NCBI GenBank assembly: GCA_022484685.1
Contig: JAKVKY010000002.1
Coordinates: 58,495 to 122,494, forward strand
DNA length: 64,000 bases
Source of the DNA: Acidaminococcaceae bacterium
GTDB lineage: Bacteria; Bacillota; Negativicutes; Acidaminococcales; Acidaminococcaceae
Direction of reading: 5' to 3'
Part shown: piece after piece, positions 1-9,800 of the stretch
How positions within the stretch are numbered: the stretch's first letter is position 1
Layout: each line of letters begins with the position of its first letter
Notes under the pieces: generated by a model
Databases searched by the model: none
What the model was told of the DNA's origin: nothing
What the model saw: the letters and a program-made list of their open reading frames with translations, nothing else
Position numbers and translations under genes: made by a program

Positions 1-1
1 G

Positions 2-883
2 GCCCATAAGGACGACGGCCTGTTCTACCTGCCTATGGAAGTGGACGAGATTGCCCAGCCGGTGACCGGCGACATCGGCGCCTACTACCGGAACCTGCGG
101 TTTGCGGAAGTGGGCTCCAAGCGCTACTTGGTGCTGAGCTACTGCCGTACCCTGCATAATATTGATTATGACCGGGTGCTGCATTCTCACCGGCAGCATA
201 ACGCGGATGTGACCCTGGTCTATAAAAAGCTGCCCGAAGCCAGACCCGGCAAGGCTTATGTGGTGAACGTGGCGGCGGACGGACGCATCACCGGCATCGC
301 GGAAAAAGACAAGGTGGCGGCCGGGGAAAATTTGTTCATGGAAGCGCTGCTCATCGACTGCAATATCTTTACCAACGCGGTGCGGCAGGCTTACGCCCAG
401 GGCAAGCAGAATTTCTTTACCGAGGTCATCGGGGCGGAACTGAAACGCCTGCGGGTCTTCGGCTACGGTTATTCCAGTTACGCGGCCCGCATCACCAGCA
501 TCCCGGACTACTACAAGGCCAGCCTGGACCTGCTGAACCTGGATAATCTGCGCACGGTGTTTAAACCGGGCCTGCATATCCGGACCAAGATTAAGGATGA
601 GGCGCCGGCCAAGTACATGGAAGAAGCCCTGGCCCGGAACTGTATCATCGCCAACGGCTGCGTCATCGAGGGTCAGGTGGAGAACAGCATCCTCTTCCGG
701 AACGTGCGGGTGGGTAAGAACGCCTGCGTCAAGAACAGCGTCATCATGCAGCGGGCCGTCATCGGCGAAGACGCCCAGGTGGACTGCGTCATCTGCGATA
801 AGAACGTGCTCATTCAGCCGGAGGCGGTCCTGCAGGGCACTAAGGATAAACCGCTCTGCATCGCCAAATACGGCGACAAATAA
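2..883 (+). CDS. glgD: Glucose-1-phosphate adenylyltransferase subunit GlgD (5' partial)
   Basis: GlgD is the non-catalytic partner of GlgC in ADP-glucose synthesis, the first committed step of glycogen formation in the cytoplasm. The frame is open from base 2, so the N-terminus lies outside the window; about 293 residues remain of a usual ~370. What remains covers the nucleotidyltransferase core, including the stretch with NIDYDRVLHSH and ADVTLVYK, and then a C-terminal left-handed beta-helix with hexapeptide-like repeats (IIANGCVIEGQVENSI and following). The catalytic GlgC is expected just upstream, but that is inference. It is followed after 66 bases by glgP in the same direction, which fits a glycogen operon. 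Assignment to GlgD rather than GlgC rests on the NID and HRQHNADVT type motifs. Confidence 0.88.
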   Translation, partial: AHKDDGLFYLPMEVDEIAQPVTGDIGAYYRNLRFAEVGSKRYLVLSYCRTLHNIDYDRVLHSHRQHNADVTLVYKKLPEARPGKAYVVNVAADGRITGIAEKDKVAAGENLFMEALLIDCNIFTNAVRQAYAQGKQNFFTEVIGAELKRLRVFGYGYSSYAARITSIPDYYKASLDLLNLDNLRTVFKPGLHIRTKIKDEAPAKYMEEALARNCIIANGCVIEGQVENSILFRNVRVGKNACVKNSVIMQRAVIGEDAQVDCVICDKNVLIQPEAVLQGTKDKPLCIAKYGDK

Positions 884-949
884 CAGTGTCAACGTCCTGC
901 CTGCGGCCCCAGGGGCTGCGGGCAGGCCAAATTTAAGGAGGATATGCCC

Positions 950-3370
950 GTGCGAAGCTGGAAAGATAAGTCGGAATTTAAGAGAATGTTTACCCATAAG
1001 GCGCATACCCTCTGGGAGAAAAGTCTGCGTGACTTAACGAAGAACGAGGTGTACCAGACCCTGGCCTACATGGTGCGGGACCTGGTCAGCGAGGACTGGA
1101 TCCATACCAACGATGTGTATGAACAGGAAAAACCCCGTCAGGTCTATTATTTTTCTATTGAGTTTTTACTGGGGCGCCTGCTCCAGTCCAACTTGGTCAG
1201 CTGCGATATGGAAGGCATCTGCCGGGAAGGTTTGCAGGAATTAGGCTGGAACCTGGACGACATCATCCCGGAAGAGGCGGATGCCGGTCTGGGCAACGGC
1301 GGTCTGGGACGTCTGGCGGCCTGCTTTATCGATTCCCTGGCGGCTTTGAAGCTGCCGGGCCACGGCTGCAGCATCCGCTATCAGTACGGCCTTTTTGACC
1401 AGAAAATCGTGGACGGCCAGCAGGTGGAGCTGCCGGATGTGTGGCTGCGCAAAGGTTTCCCCTGGGAGGTGCAGCGCCTGGACAAGGCGGTGAACGTACG
1501 CTTTGGCGGCGACGCCTACATGGAAGCCCAGCCGGACGGCAGCCTGAAATGCCAGCATAAGAATTATATGAACGTGCGGGCGGTGCCCTACGACGTGCCC
1601 ATCCTGGGCTACCGGAACAACACGGTGAACACCCTGCGCCTGTGGAAGGCGGAATATACCCGGGAGGATATTTCCCGCCAGCTGCAGTTTGGCGACGTGC
1701 GTCATGCCATGCGCTACAAGGATTCCATCCAGATGATCTCCCGGTACCTGTACCCGGAGGACAGCACCTGGGAAGGACGCAAGCTGCGCCTGATGCAGGA
1801 ATATTTCTTCGTCAGCGCCGGCGTCCAGAGCATCGTCAAGTACTACAAGAAAAAATACGGCGATATCCGTCAGTTCGACCAGTTTATCGCCATGCATATC
1901 AATGATACCCATCCGGCCCTCATCATCCCGGAACTGATGCGTATCCTCCTGGACGAGGAAGGACTCAGCTGGGAGGAGGCCTGGAAGATTACGGTGAACT
2001 CCGTGGCCTACACCAACCATACGGTGATGCCGGAAGCCATGGAACGCTGGCCCATCCCCATGTTTAAGGAACTGCTGCCCCGCATCTACCTGGTGGTGGA
2101 GGAAATTCACAACCAGTGGCAGAAACGGGTGCGGGAACTGTTTTCCGGGGACGAGAACAAGCAGAGACAGGCAGCCATCCTCTGGGGCAGCGAAGTCCAC
2201 ATGGCGCACCTGGCCGTGGTGGGCAGCCACAGCGTGAACGGCGTGGCGGCTATTCACAGCCAGATTTTGAAGGACAGCGCCCTGCATACTTTATACCAGT
2301 GTTTCCCGGACCGTTTTAACAACAAGACCAACGGCATCAGCCACAGACGCTGGCTGATCCAGTCCAACCCGGAACTGGCGGCGCTCATTGACAGCGCCAT
2401 CGGCGACGGCTGGCGCCTGCATCCGGATAAGCTGATTGACCTGGCGCCTTTTGCCGAGGACGCGGAATTCCGGCATAAGTTCTGGCAGGTGAAGCAGCAG
2501 CGCAAACAGATTTTGGCGGCGCATATCCTGAAGACCTGGGACGAGCAGGTGGATCCCGGTTTCATGTTCGATATCCAGGTGAAACGTTTCCACATGTACA
2601 AACGGCAGCTGCTGAACATCCTGCATGTGATGTACCTGTTCGGGGAACTGAAGAAGAATCCCCAGCTGGACGTGGTGCCCCGGGTGTATATGTTCGGCGG
2701 CAAGGCGGCGGCAGGTTACGGCGAAGCCAAGATGACCATCAAGCTGGTGAACACCGTGGCGCAGATGGTGAATAATGACCCGGAAGTGAATAAGAAGCTG
2801 CGGGTGCTTTTCCTGGAAAACTACAACGTCTCCCTGGGACAATTACTCTTCCCGGCGGCGGACGTGAGCGAGCAGATTTCTACGGCCGGCAAGGAAGCCA
2901 GCGGCACCAGCAACATGAAGTTCATGCTGAACGGCGCCCTGACCCTGGGCACCCTGGACGGGGCCAACGTGGAGATCCGCCAGGCGGTAGGACCGGAGAA
3001 CTGCGAGATCTTCGGCCTGACGGCGGACCAGGTCATGGATTATTACAAGCACGGCGGCTATTCTTCCTGGGAACTGTACCGTACAGACCCGGTGATCAAG
3101 CGGCTGATGGACTGGCTGATCACGAACGGGCGGGAAGATTTCCGGGCTTTGTATGATGATTTATTGAACCGGAACGACGAATATTTTGTGCTGCGGGATT
3201 TTGCCGCCTACTGCCAGGCGCAGGACCTGGTGGATAAACGGTACCGGGACCGGGAGAGCTGGCTGAGGACCATGGTGCTGAACATCGCCCATGCCGGTAT
3301 TTTCTCCAGCGACCGGACCATCGGGGAATATGCCCGGGACATCTGGCATCTGCAGCCGGTGGAGGTTTAA
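950..3370 (+). CDS. glgP: Glycogen/starch phosphorylase GlgP
   Basis: GlgP (EC 2.4.1.1) is a cytoplasmic GT35 enzyme that releases glucose-1-phosphate from alpha-1,4-glucan ends. The protein is about 806 residues, normal for the family. It has the GLGNGGLGRLAACF motif and the PLP-binding lysine in EASGTSNMKF, followed by the NGALTLGTLDGANVEI stretch. Start choice: the ribosome site AAGGAGG (935-941) lies only 2 bases before an ATG at 944 but 8 bases before the GTG at 950, so GTG 950 is preferred. The ATG at 944 would add only two residues. It sits between glgD and glgB, all on the plus strand. Confidence 0.95.
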   Translation: MRSWKDKSEFKRMFTHKAHTLWEKSLRDLTKNEVYQTLAYMVRDLVSEDWIHTNDVYEQEKPRQVYYFSIEFLLGRLLQSNLVSCDMEGICREGLQELGWNLDDIIPEEADAGLGNGGLGRLAACFIDSLAALKLPGHGCSIRYQYGLFDQKIVDGQQVELPDVWLRKGFPWEVQRLDKAVNVRFGGDAYMEAQPDGSLKCQHKNYMNVRAVPYDVPILGYRNNTVNTLRLWKAEYTREDISRQLQFGDVRHAMRYKDSIQMISRYLYPEDSTWEGRKLRLMQEYFFVSAGVQSIVKYYKKKYGDIRQFDQFIAMHINDTHPALIIPELMRILLDEEGLSWEEAWKITVNSVAYTNHTVMPEAMERWPIPMFKELLPRIYLVVEEIHNQWQKRVRELFSGDENKQRQAAILWGSEVHMAHLAVVGSHSVNGVAAIHSQILKDSALHTLYQCFPDRFNNKTNGISHRRWLIQSNPELAALIDSAIGDGWRLHPDKLIDLAPFAEDAEFRHKFWQVKQQRKQILAAHILKTWDEQVDPGFMFDIQVKRFHMYKRQLLNILHVMYLFGELKKNPQLDVVPRVYMFGGKAAAGYGEAKMTIKLVNTVAQMVNNDPEVNKKLRVLFLENYNVSLGQLLFPAADVSEQISTAGKEASGTSNMKFMLNGALTLGTLDGANVEIRQAVGPENCEIFGLTADQVMDYYKHGGYSSWELYRTDPVIKRLMDWLITNGREDFRALYDDLLNRNDEYFVLRDFAAYCQAQDLVDKRYRDRESWLRTMVLNIAHAGIFSSDRTIGEYARDIWHLQPVEV

Positions 3371-3439
3371 AGAGCGGGGCGGAGCGGCAGCTTACAGGCT
3401 GCGGACGCCCGGCAGGAACAGTACACAGAGGAGGTAACT

Positions 3440-5347
3440 ATGCAAGCTGGTAAGCTGGATGCGTATAGTACCTATCTTTATCATCAAGGGAATAACAGCC
3501 ACAGCTACACGCTTTTTGGCGCCCGCCTGGTAAACCGGGACGGCGTCAGCGGCGTGCGTTTCGTGGTGTGGGCGCCTCATGCCCAAAAGGTCAGCGTGGT
3601 AGGCGATTTTAACAGCTGGCGGGCGGAGCTTAATCCTTTAAGCCGCAGCCAGTTCGGCAACGGCATCTGGGAAACTTTCGTGCCGGGCCTGCAGCCGGGC
3701 GCTACCTACAAATACGCGGTGACGGCGGCGGACGGACGCCAGCTCTTAAAGAGCGATCCTTACGCCCTTACGGCGGAGGTGCGTCCCGCTACGGCTTCCA
3801 AGGTGGCGGCTTTAGATTATGCCTGGGGCGACGCGGACTGGCAGAAGAGCCGGGCGGATTATGATTCCTATCACAGCCCCATGCTGATTTACGAGGTGCA
3901 TGCGGGCACCTGGAAACGGGGCGAGGGCGGCCGCTTTTTAACCTACCGTGAACTGGCGGACCAGCTGGTGCCTTATCTGCTGGCCCAGCACTACACCCAT
4001 GTGGAATTTTTGCCTTTGTGCGAATATCCTTTCGACGGTTCCTGGGGCTACCAGGCCACCGGCTATTTTGCCGTGACCAGCCGCTACGGGACGCCGCAGG
4101 ATTTCATGTATCTGGTGGATAAGTGCCACCAGCACGGTCTGGGCGTACTCTTAGACTGGGTGCCCGGCCACTACTGCAAGGACGCTCACGGCCTGCGCTA
4201 TTTTGACGGCGAGCCTGCCTACGAATCCGGCAATCCCATCCTGGCGGAAAACAAGGAATGGGACACCATGAACTTTGATTACGGCCGGCCCGAGGTGCAG
4301 AGTTTTTTGCTGTCCAGCGCCATGTTCTGGCTGACGGAATACCATCTGGACGGGCTGCGCATCGATGCGGTGGCCAACATGCTCTACCTGGATTACGGCA
4401 AGAAGGCGGGGGAGTGGCAGGCCAATAAGTTTGGCGGCCGGGAAAACCTGGAAGCCATCGCTTTCTTAAAAAAATTAAATCAGGCGCTCTTCGCCGAACA
4501 TCCACAGGCCCTGGTGGTAGCGGAAGAATCAACGGCCTGGCCGCTGGTTACCAAACCGGTGGATGTAGGCGGCCTGGGCTTTAACTACAAATGGAACATG
4601 GGCTGGATGAACGACATGCTCAAGTACATGTCCCTGGACCCGGTGTACCGGGGCAGCAACCACAACCTGGTCACCTTCTCCTTCTACTACGCCTTCAGCG
4701 AAAACTTTATCCTGCCGCTGTCCCACGACGAGGTGGTCCACGGCAAACATTCGCTCCTGGACAAGATGCCCGGGGACTACTGGCAGAAATTTGCCAACCT
4801 GCGGGCCTTTTACGGGTACTGGCTGGCCCATCCGGGCAAGAAGCTGCTCTTCATGGGCGGCGACTTCGGCCAGTTCATCGAATGGAAGGACGACGACAGC
4901 CTGGACTGGCATTTACTGAACTATCCCCAGCACGCGGCCCTGCATCTGTACATGCGGGAGCTGGCGGCATTTTACGGCAGCCACAAGGAGTTCTGGCAGG
5001 TGGACGACGACTGGCAGGGCTTTGCCTGGATCTGCTGCGACGATTATCAGAACAGCGTTCTGGCCTTTATCCGGCAGGGCGAGACCGCGGCGGACCAGAC
5101 CCTGGTGCTGTGCAACTTTACCCCGGTGGTGCGGGAACAGTACCGGATCGGGGCGCCGGCTGCGGGCATTTACGAGGAAGTTTTTAACAGCGATGCGAAA
5201 AAATACGGCGGCTCCGGCGTGACCTGCGGCGACAAGCTGGTCACGGAACCGGTGCCCTGGCACGGACGGGAGCAGTCCCTGGTAGTGACCTTACCGCCAC
5301 TGGCCACGGTGTACCTGCGCCTGAGAAAGGAGACCAGTCATGCTTAA
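3440..5347 (+). CDS. glgB: 1,4-alpha-glucan branching enzyme GlgB
   Basis: GlgB (EC 2.4.1.18) cuts alpha-1,4 chains and re-attaches them by alpha-1,6 bonds. At 635 residues it is of normal length. An N-terminal CBM48 domain (VRFVVWAPHAQKVSVVGDFN, about residues 30-115) precedes a GH13 barrel. The barrel has the nucleophile aspartate in GLRIDAVANMLYLDY, the acid/base glutamate in VVAEESTAWP and the third aspartate in LPLSHDEVVHGK. A C-terminal beta domain follows. The start ATG is preceded by GGAGG with 5 bases of spacing. Its last 8 bases overlap the start of glgA, so the two are translationally coupled. Confidence 0.95.
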   Translation: MQAGKLDAYSTYLYHQGNNSHSYTLFGARLVNRDGVSGVRFVVWAPHAQKVSVVGDFNSWRAELNPLSRSQFGNGIWETFVPGLQPGATYKYAVTAADGRQLLKSDPYALTAEVRPATASKVAALDYAWGDADWQKSRADYDSYHSPMLIYEVHAGTWKRGEGGRFLTYRELADQLVPYLLAQHYTHVEFLPLCEYPFDGSWGYQATGYFAVTSRYGTPQDFMYLVDKCHQHGLGVLLDWVPGHYCKDAHGLRYFDGEPAYESGNPILAENKEWDTMNFDYGRPEVQSFLLSSAMFWLTEYHLDGLRIDAVANMLYLDYGKKAGEWQANKFGGRENLEAIAFLKKLNQALFAEHPQALVVAEESTAWPLVTKPVDVGGLGFNYKWNMGWMNDMLKYMSLDPVYRGSNHNLVTFSFYYAFSENFILPLSHDEVVHGKHSLLDKMPGDYWQKFANLRAFYGYWLAHPGKKLLFMGGDFGQFIEWKDDDSLDWHLLNYPQHAALHLYMRELAAFYGSHKEFWQVDDDWQGFAWICCDDYQNSVLAFIRQGETAADQTLVLCNFTPVVREQYRIGAPAAGIYEEVFNSDAKKYGGSGVTCGDKLVTEPVPWHGREQSLVVTLPPLATVYLRLRKETSHA

Positions 5348-6809
5348 AGTTTTATTTGTAGCTTCGGAAGCGGCGCCTTTCATCAAGACCGGCGGTCTGG
5401 CCGATGTGGCGGGGGCTCTGCCCCGGGCGCTGCTGGCCAAAGGTATCGACGCCCGGGTGATCATCCCCAAATACGGCGCCATCAAGGCCGGGTTCCAGCA
5501 CGAGATGCAGACCCAGTGGACCAGTACCCTGAACCTGTCCTGGCGGAAGCAGTACTGCGGCATCTTGAAGCTGACGGTCAGCAAATTGACCACGTATTTC
5601 GTGGATAACGAATTTTATTTTAAACGCAACAAACTGTACGGTTACGGCGACGACGCAGAACGGTTTGCCTTTTTCAGCCGGGCGGTGCTGGCGGCGCTGC
5701 CCCATCTGGATTTTCAGCCGGACATCATCCACTGCAACGACTGGCACACCGGCATGGTAGGGGTCTACCTGCGGGAAGAGTTTGCCCGGGATCCTTTTTA
5801 TAAGAATATGAAATTAGTCTTCACCATCCATAACCTGAAGTATCAGGGTGTCTTTGGCCGGGAGATCACCGGCGATGTGCTGGGACTGCCGGACAGCCTC
5901 TTTACTTCCGGCAAGATTGAGGCCGGCGGCTGCGTGAACTTTTTAAAATCCGGCCTGGTGTACGCGGATGCTATCACCACCGTGAGCCGCACCTATGCCA
6001 AGGAAATTACCTATCCCTATTTCGGGGAAAAGCTGGACGGCTATCTGCGCAGCTGCGGCGGCAAACTCCAGGGTATCCTGAACGGCCTGGACGAGGACGA
6101 ATACAATCCGGCCACGGACGCCCAGCTGGCGGCCAAGTTTGATGCGGCCAGCGTTCAGGCGAAGAAACCCGTGAACAAGGAAGCGCTGCAAAAGCGGCTG
6201 GGCCTGCCGGTGAACCGGAAGCTGCCCCTCTTGGTCATGGTCACCCGGATGGTGGAAAGTAAAGGTTTGGATCTGGTGCTGCGCATCCTGGAGGAACTGC
6301 TCCAGACGGACGTGCAGTTTGCGGTGCTGGGTACGGGGGATGCTGTTTACGAGCAGGCCCTGGCGGCAATGGCCCGGCGCTATCCGTCCAAGCTGGCCCT
6401 GGTCAGCGCCTTTGACGAAGGTCTCTCCCGCCTGTTCTATGCCGGCGCGGATATCTTTGTGATGCCTTCCCGCTTTGAGCCCTGCGGCTTAAGCCAGCTC
6501 ATCGCCATGCGTTACGGCACCATCCCGGTGGTGCGGGAAACCGGCGGCCTTAAGGACAGCGTGCAGCCGTTTAACAAATCCACGGGCAGGGGCAACGGGC
6601 TGCGCTTTAGCAATTTTAACGCCCACGAGCTGCTCTTTACCCTGCAAAAAGCCCTGGCCCTGTATGCAGATGCGCCGGTGTGGGAGAAACTGGTCCACAA
6701 CGCCATCACCAGCCGCAACGGCTGGAACAAGTCGGCCAGCGCGTATGCGGATCTGTACCACAGTCTGGCGCCGCAGCCCGACCATCGCCATCACCGTAAG
6801 GTAAAGTGA
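5340..6809 (+). CDS. glgA: Glycogen synthase GlgA (ADP-glucose)
   Basis: GlgA (EC 2.4.1.21) is a GT5 enzyme that adds glucose from ADP-glucose to glycogen. It has 489 residues, normal for the family. The N-terminus carries the KTGGLADV ADP-glucose-binding loop, followed by DIIHCNDWHTG. The C-terminal Rossmann domain has VTRMVESKGLDLVL and the SRFEPCGLSQL motif with its conserved glutamate. The start overlaps the end of glgB by 8 bases, with AAAGGAG just upstream inside glgB. With glgD, glgP and glgB this completes the glycogen pathway apart from glgC, which is presumably just outside the window. Confidence 0.96.
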   Translation: MLKVLFVASEAAPFIKTGGLADVAGALPRALLAKGIDARVIIPKYGAIKAGFQHEMQTQWTSTLNLSWRKQYCGILKLTVSKLTTYFVDNEFYFKRNKLYGYGDDAERFAFFSRAVLAALPHLDFQPDIIHCNDWHTGMVGVYLREEFARDPFYKNMKLVFTIHNLKYQGVFGREITGDVLGLPDSLFTSGKIEAGGCVNFLKSGLVYADAITTVSRTYAKEITYPYFGEKLDGYLRSCGGKLQGILNGLDEDEYNPATDAQLAAKFDAASVQAKKPVNKEALQKRLGLPVNRKLPLLVMVTRMVESKGLDLVLRILEELLQTDVQFAVLGTGDAVYEQALAAMARRYPSKLALVSAFDEGLSRLFYAGADIFVMPSRFEPCGLSQLIAMRYGTIPVVRETGGLKDSVQPFNKSTGRGNGLRFSNFNAHELLFTLQKALALYADAPVWEKLVHNAITSRNGWNKSASAYADLYHSLAPQPDHRHHRKVK

Positions 6810-6886
6810 CGGGTAGTGGCGCAAGCTAAGCTAACAATAAAGCCGGCGGCGGCAGCCGTCCGGTTGACAAAGAAAGGTCCTGACCT

Positions 6887-9800
6887 ATGAGTATCAAGCT
6901 GTTTCACGATTCCCACGCCGCATGTTATAGAAGTCCTTTCGGGGCTGTGCCTACGGGCAGCAGCCTGACTCTGGCTGTGCGGGTGCAGGAGGCGGGACCG
7001 GAACAGGTCAAGGTCTTTACCCGCCTGTGGCAGGACGGACAGGGCGAAAAGCTGGTGCCCATGCAGCCGTCGGCTGAGGATGCGGAACTGTATACGGCAA
7101 CTTGGCAGGCGCCCGGAGAGGGGTGCCTGCTCTGGTATTATTTTGAAGTGTGGCAGGGCGGGCGGACCTGGTACTACGGCAACAACCAGGCCCAGCAGGG
7201 CGGGGTGGGCGCCGAGTATCAGGAAGAGCCGCCGTCCTACCAGGTGACGGTGTACGCTGCGGAGGCGGTGACGCCGGACTGGGTGAAGCGGGCGGTGGCC
7301 TACCAGATTTTCCCGGACCGTTTTTACCGGGGCGAGAGCACCACGGCCAAGCTGACAGGAAAACACGGCGCCGTGCTGCATAGCTGCTGGGACGATCTGC
7401 CCCATTACAGCAAGGACGCCCAGGGCAATGTGGTGCAGTATGACTTTTTCGGCGGCAACCTGGCCGGGATCAGGGCCAAACTGCCCTACCTGCAGGATTT
7501 GGGCGTGACGCTGCTGTACCTGAATCCTATCTTTGCCAGCCGCAGCAACCATCGTTACGACACCAGCGATTATAAACAAATAGACAGCTTCCTGGGTACC
7601 AACGCCGAATTTGCGGACTTGTGCCGGGAGGCTAAGACCCGCGGCCTGCGTTTGATCCTGGACGGCGTTTTCAGCCATACCGGGGACGACAGCCGCTATT
7701 TTAATAAATACGGCACCTATCCGGAGCCCGGGGCCTACCAGTCCCAGGAGTCCCCTTACTATGCCTGGTACAAGTTTAACCAGTACCCGGATGATTATAA
7801 GAGCTGGTGGGGCGTCAAGGTGCTGCCGGAAGTTGAAGAAACCACGCCGTCCTACCTGGACTTTATCGTCCGGGGTGAGGACAGCGTGCTGAAATACTGG
7901 CTCAGGCAGGGCATCAGCGGCTGGCGCCTGGATGTGGCGGACGAACTGCCGCCGGCTTTTTTGACGCAGTTTTACCAGACCTTGAAAGCCGAGGACCCGG
8001 AGGCCGTGCTCATCGGCGAAGTGTGGGAAGATGCCAGCAACAAGATCAGCTACGGCCAGCAGCGCGCGTATTTGAGCGGGCACAAGCTGGACGGGGTGAT
8101 GAACTACGTCTTGCGTAAACAGCTGCTGGAGTTCCTGGTAGGTCACCAGGATGCGGCGGCCACGGCGGCAGCCTATGCCCAGCTGCGGGAAAATTATCCG
8201 CCGCAGAATATGGCGGCCATGCTGAATATCCTGGGCAGTCACGATGTGCCCCGGCTCTTGACGGTGCTGGGCGACCAGGTACCGGAAGAGGTAGCGCTCC
8301 GGCGGGTGCAGTTAGCGGCGCTGTGGCAGTTTACCCTGCCCGGCATACCTTGTATTTATTACGGCGATGAAGCTGGCGTAACCGGCGGTACGGACCCGGA
8401 TAACCGGCGCACCTATCCCTGGGGCCATGAAAACAAAGCTTTGCAGACCTGGTATCGTAAGCTGGCCCAGGTACGCCGGGAGCATCCGGCCCTAGCCACG
8501 GGCAGATATCTACCCTTGGTGGCGCAGGGCGATGTGCTGGTTTATGCCCGGGTGAACGAAGGCGGGCAGGACCAGTTTGGCCAGGCGGCGCCGGACGAGG
8601 TGCTGCTGGTGGCTATGAACCGCGGCCAGGAAACGCAGACGGTCCAGGTGCGGGGGGACGGTCTTTTATTCGGCTCCCTGCAGGATGTGCTGGACCCGGA
8701 GCAAACGGCGATGCCGGTACTTCAGGGTCAGGCGGAAGTAACGTTAGCGCCGGTCAGCGGCCGTATCTTGCTGGCGATGACGCCGGTACAGCAGCCGCGC
8801 CGGGCCGGTTTGCTTTTACATCCTACATCTTTAAATACAGCGGCCCACGGGGACGGACCTTTGGGAGCGCCGCTGCAGCAGTGGCTGGATTTTGCCGCGG
8901 CGGCCGGGCAAAAACTGTGGCAGCTTTTGCCGCTTACACCGCCGGGTTTAGGCGGTTCGCCCTACATGAGCAGTTCTGCTTTTGCAGGGAACACGGAAGT
9001 AATTTCTTTAGCGGTGCTGCGGCAGTGGGGCTGGCTCCATGATGCAGCCGACAGCGCTGCGGGGGCCGCAAAAGTTACCGCGTCTGTACCGGCTGACAGC
9101 GCTACTACGAATGCTACTACGGCAAGCAGCGCCGCTACGGACAGCCGGACGACTGCTGCCGCCCGCTTGGACTATCTGCGCCAGGCTTTAAAAAACGGCA
9201 GTTTGCAGCTGCCGGAGGCGGAGCTGCATCAATTTTGGGAAGAGATGGCTTACTGGCTGCCGGATTATGCTTTGTTCACGGCGCTGACGCAGAAATTTGC
9301 CGGGACGCCCTGGACCGCCTGGCTCGCAGCTGTGCGCACCAGAAAACCGGAAACTTTGGCTGCCTTACGGCAGGAGCTGGCCTGGGAAATTTACCAGGAG
9401 ACGGCGCTGCAGTTCTGCTTTTTTAAAGAATGGCAGGCGGTGCACGCAGAAGCCGCGAAGAAAGGCCTAGCTATCTTAGGCGATCTGCCGCTTTTTGTGG
9501 CGCCGGGCAGCGCCGATGTGTGGGCCCATCCGGGCTTATTCCGGCTGGATGACCAGGGACAGCCGCAGCTGTTAGCAGGTGTGCCGCCGGATTATTTTGC
9601 CAGGGACGGCCAGCTGTGGGGCAATCCCCTGTACGACTGGGACGCCTGCGCCGCCGAAGATTACCGGTGGTGGCGGGAGCGCTTTAAAAATTTAGCGCGG
9701 CTGGTGGACGAGATCCGGGTGGATCATTTCCGGGGGCTGGCAGCCTGCTGGGGCGTGCCTGCTGGCGCCAAGACTGCCAAGGATGGTACCTGGTATCCGG

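Noticed and set aside
1241..2287. Minus-strand frame of 348 codons opposite glgP
   Set aside because: Shadow frame with His/Gln/Val-rich composition typical of antisense reading; glgP is intact.
6791..8242. Minus-strand frame of 483 codons opposite the GH13-GH77 fusion
   Set aside because: It is a shadow of the high-GC coding strand. The plus-strand gene has full catalytic motifs and the antisense product matches nothing recognisable.
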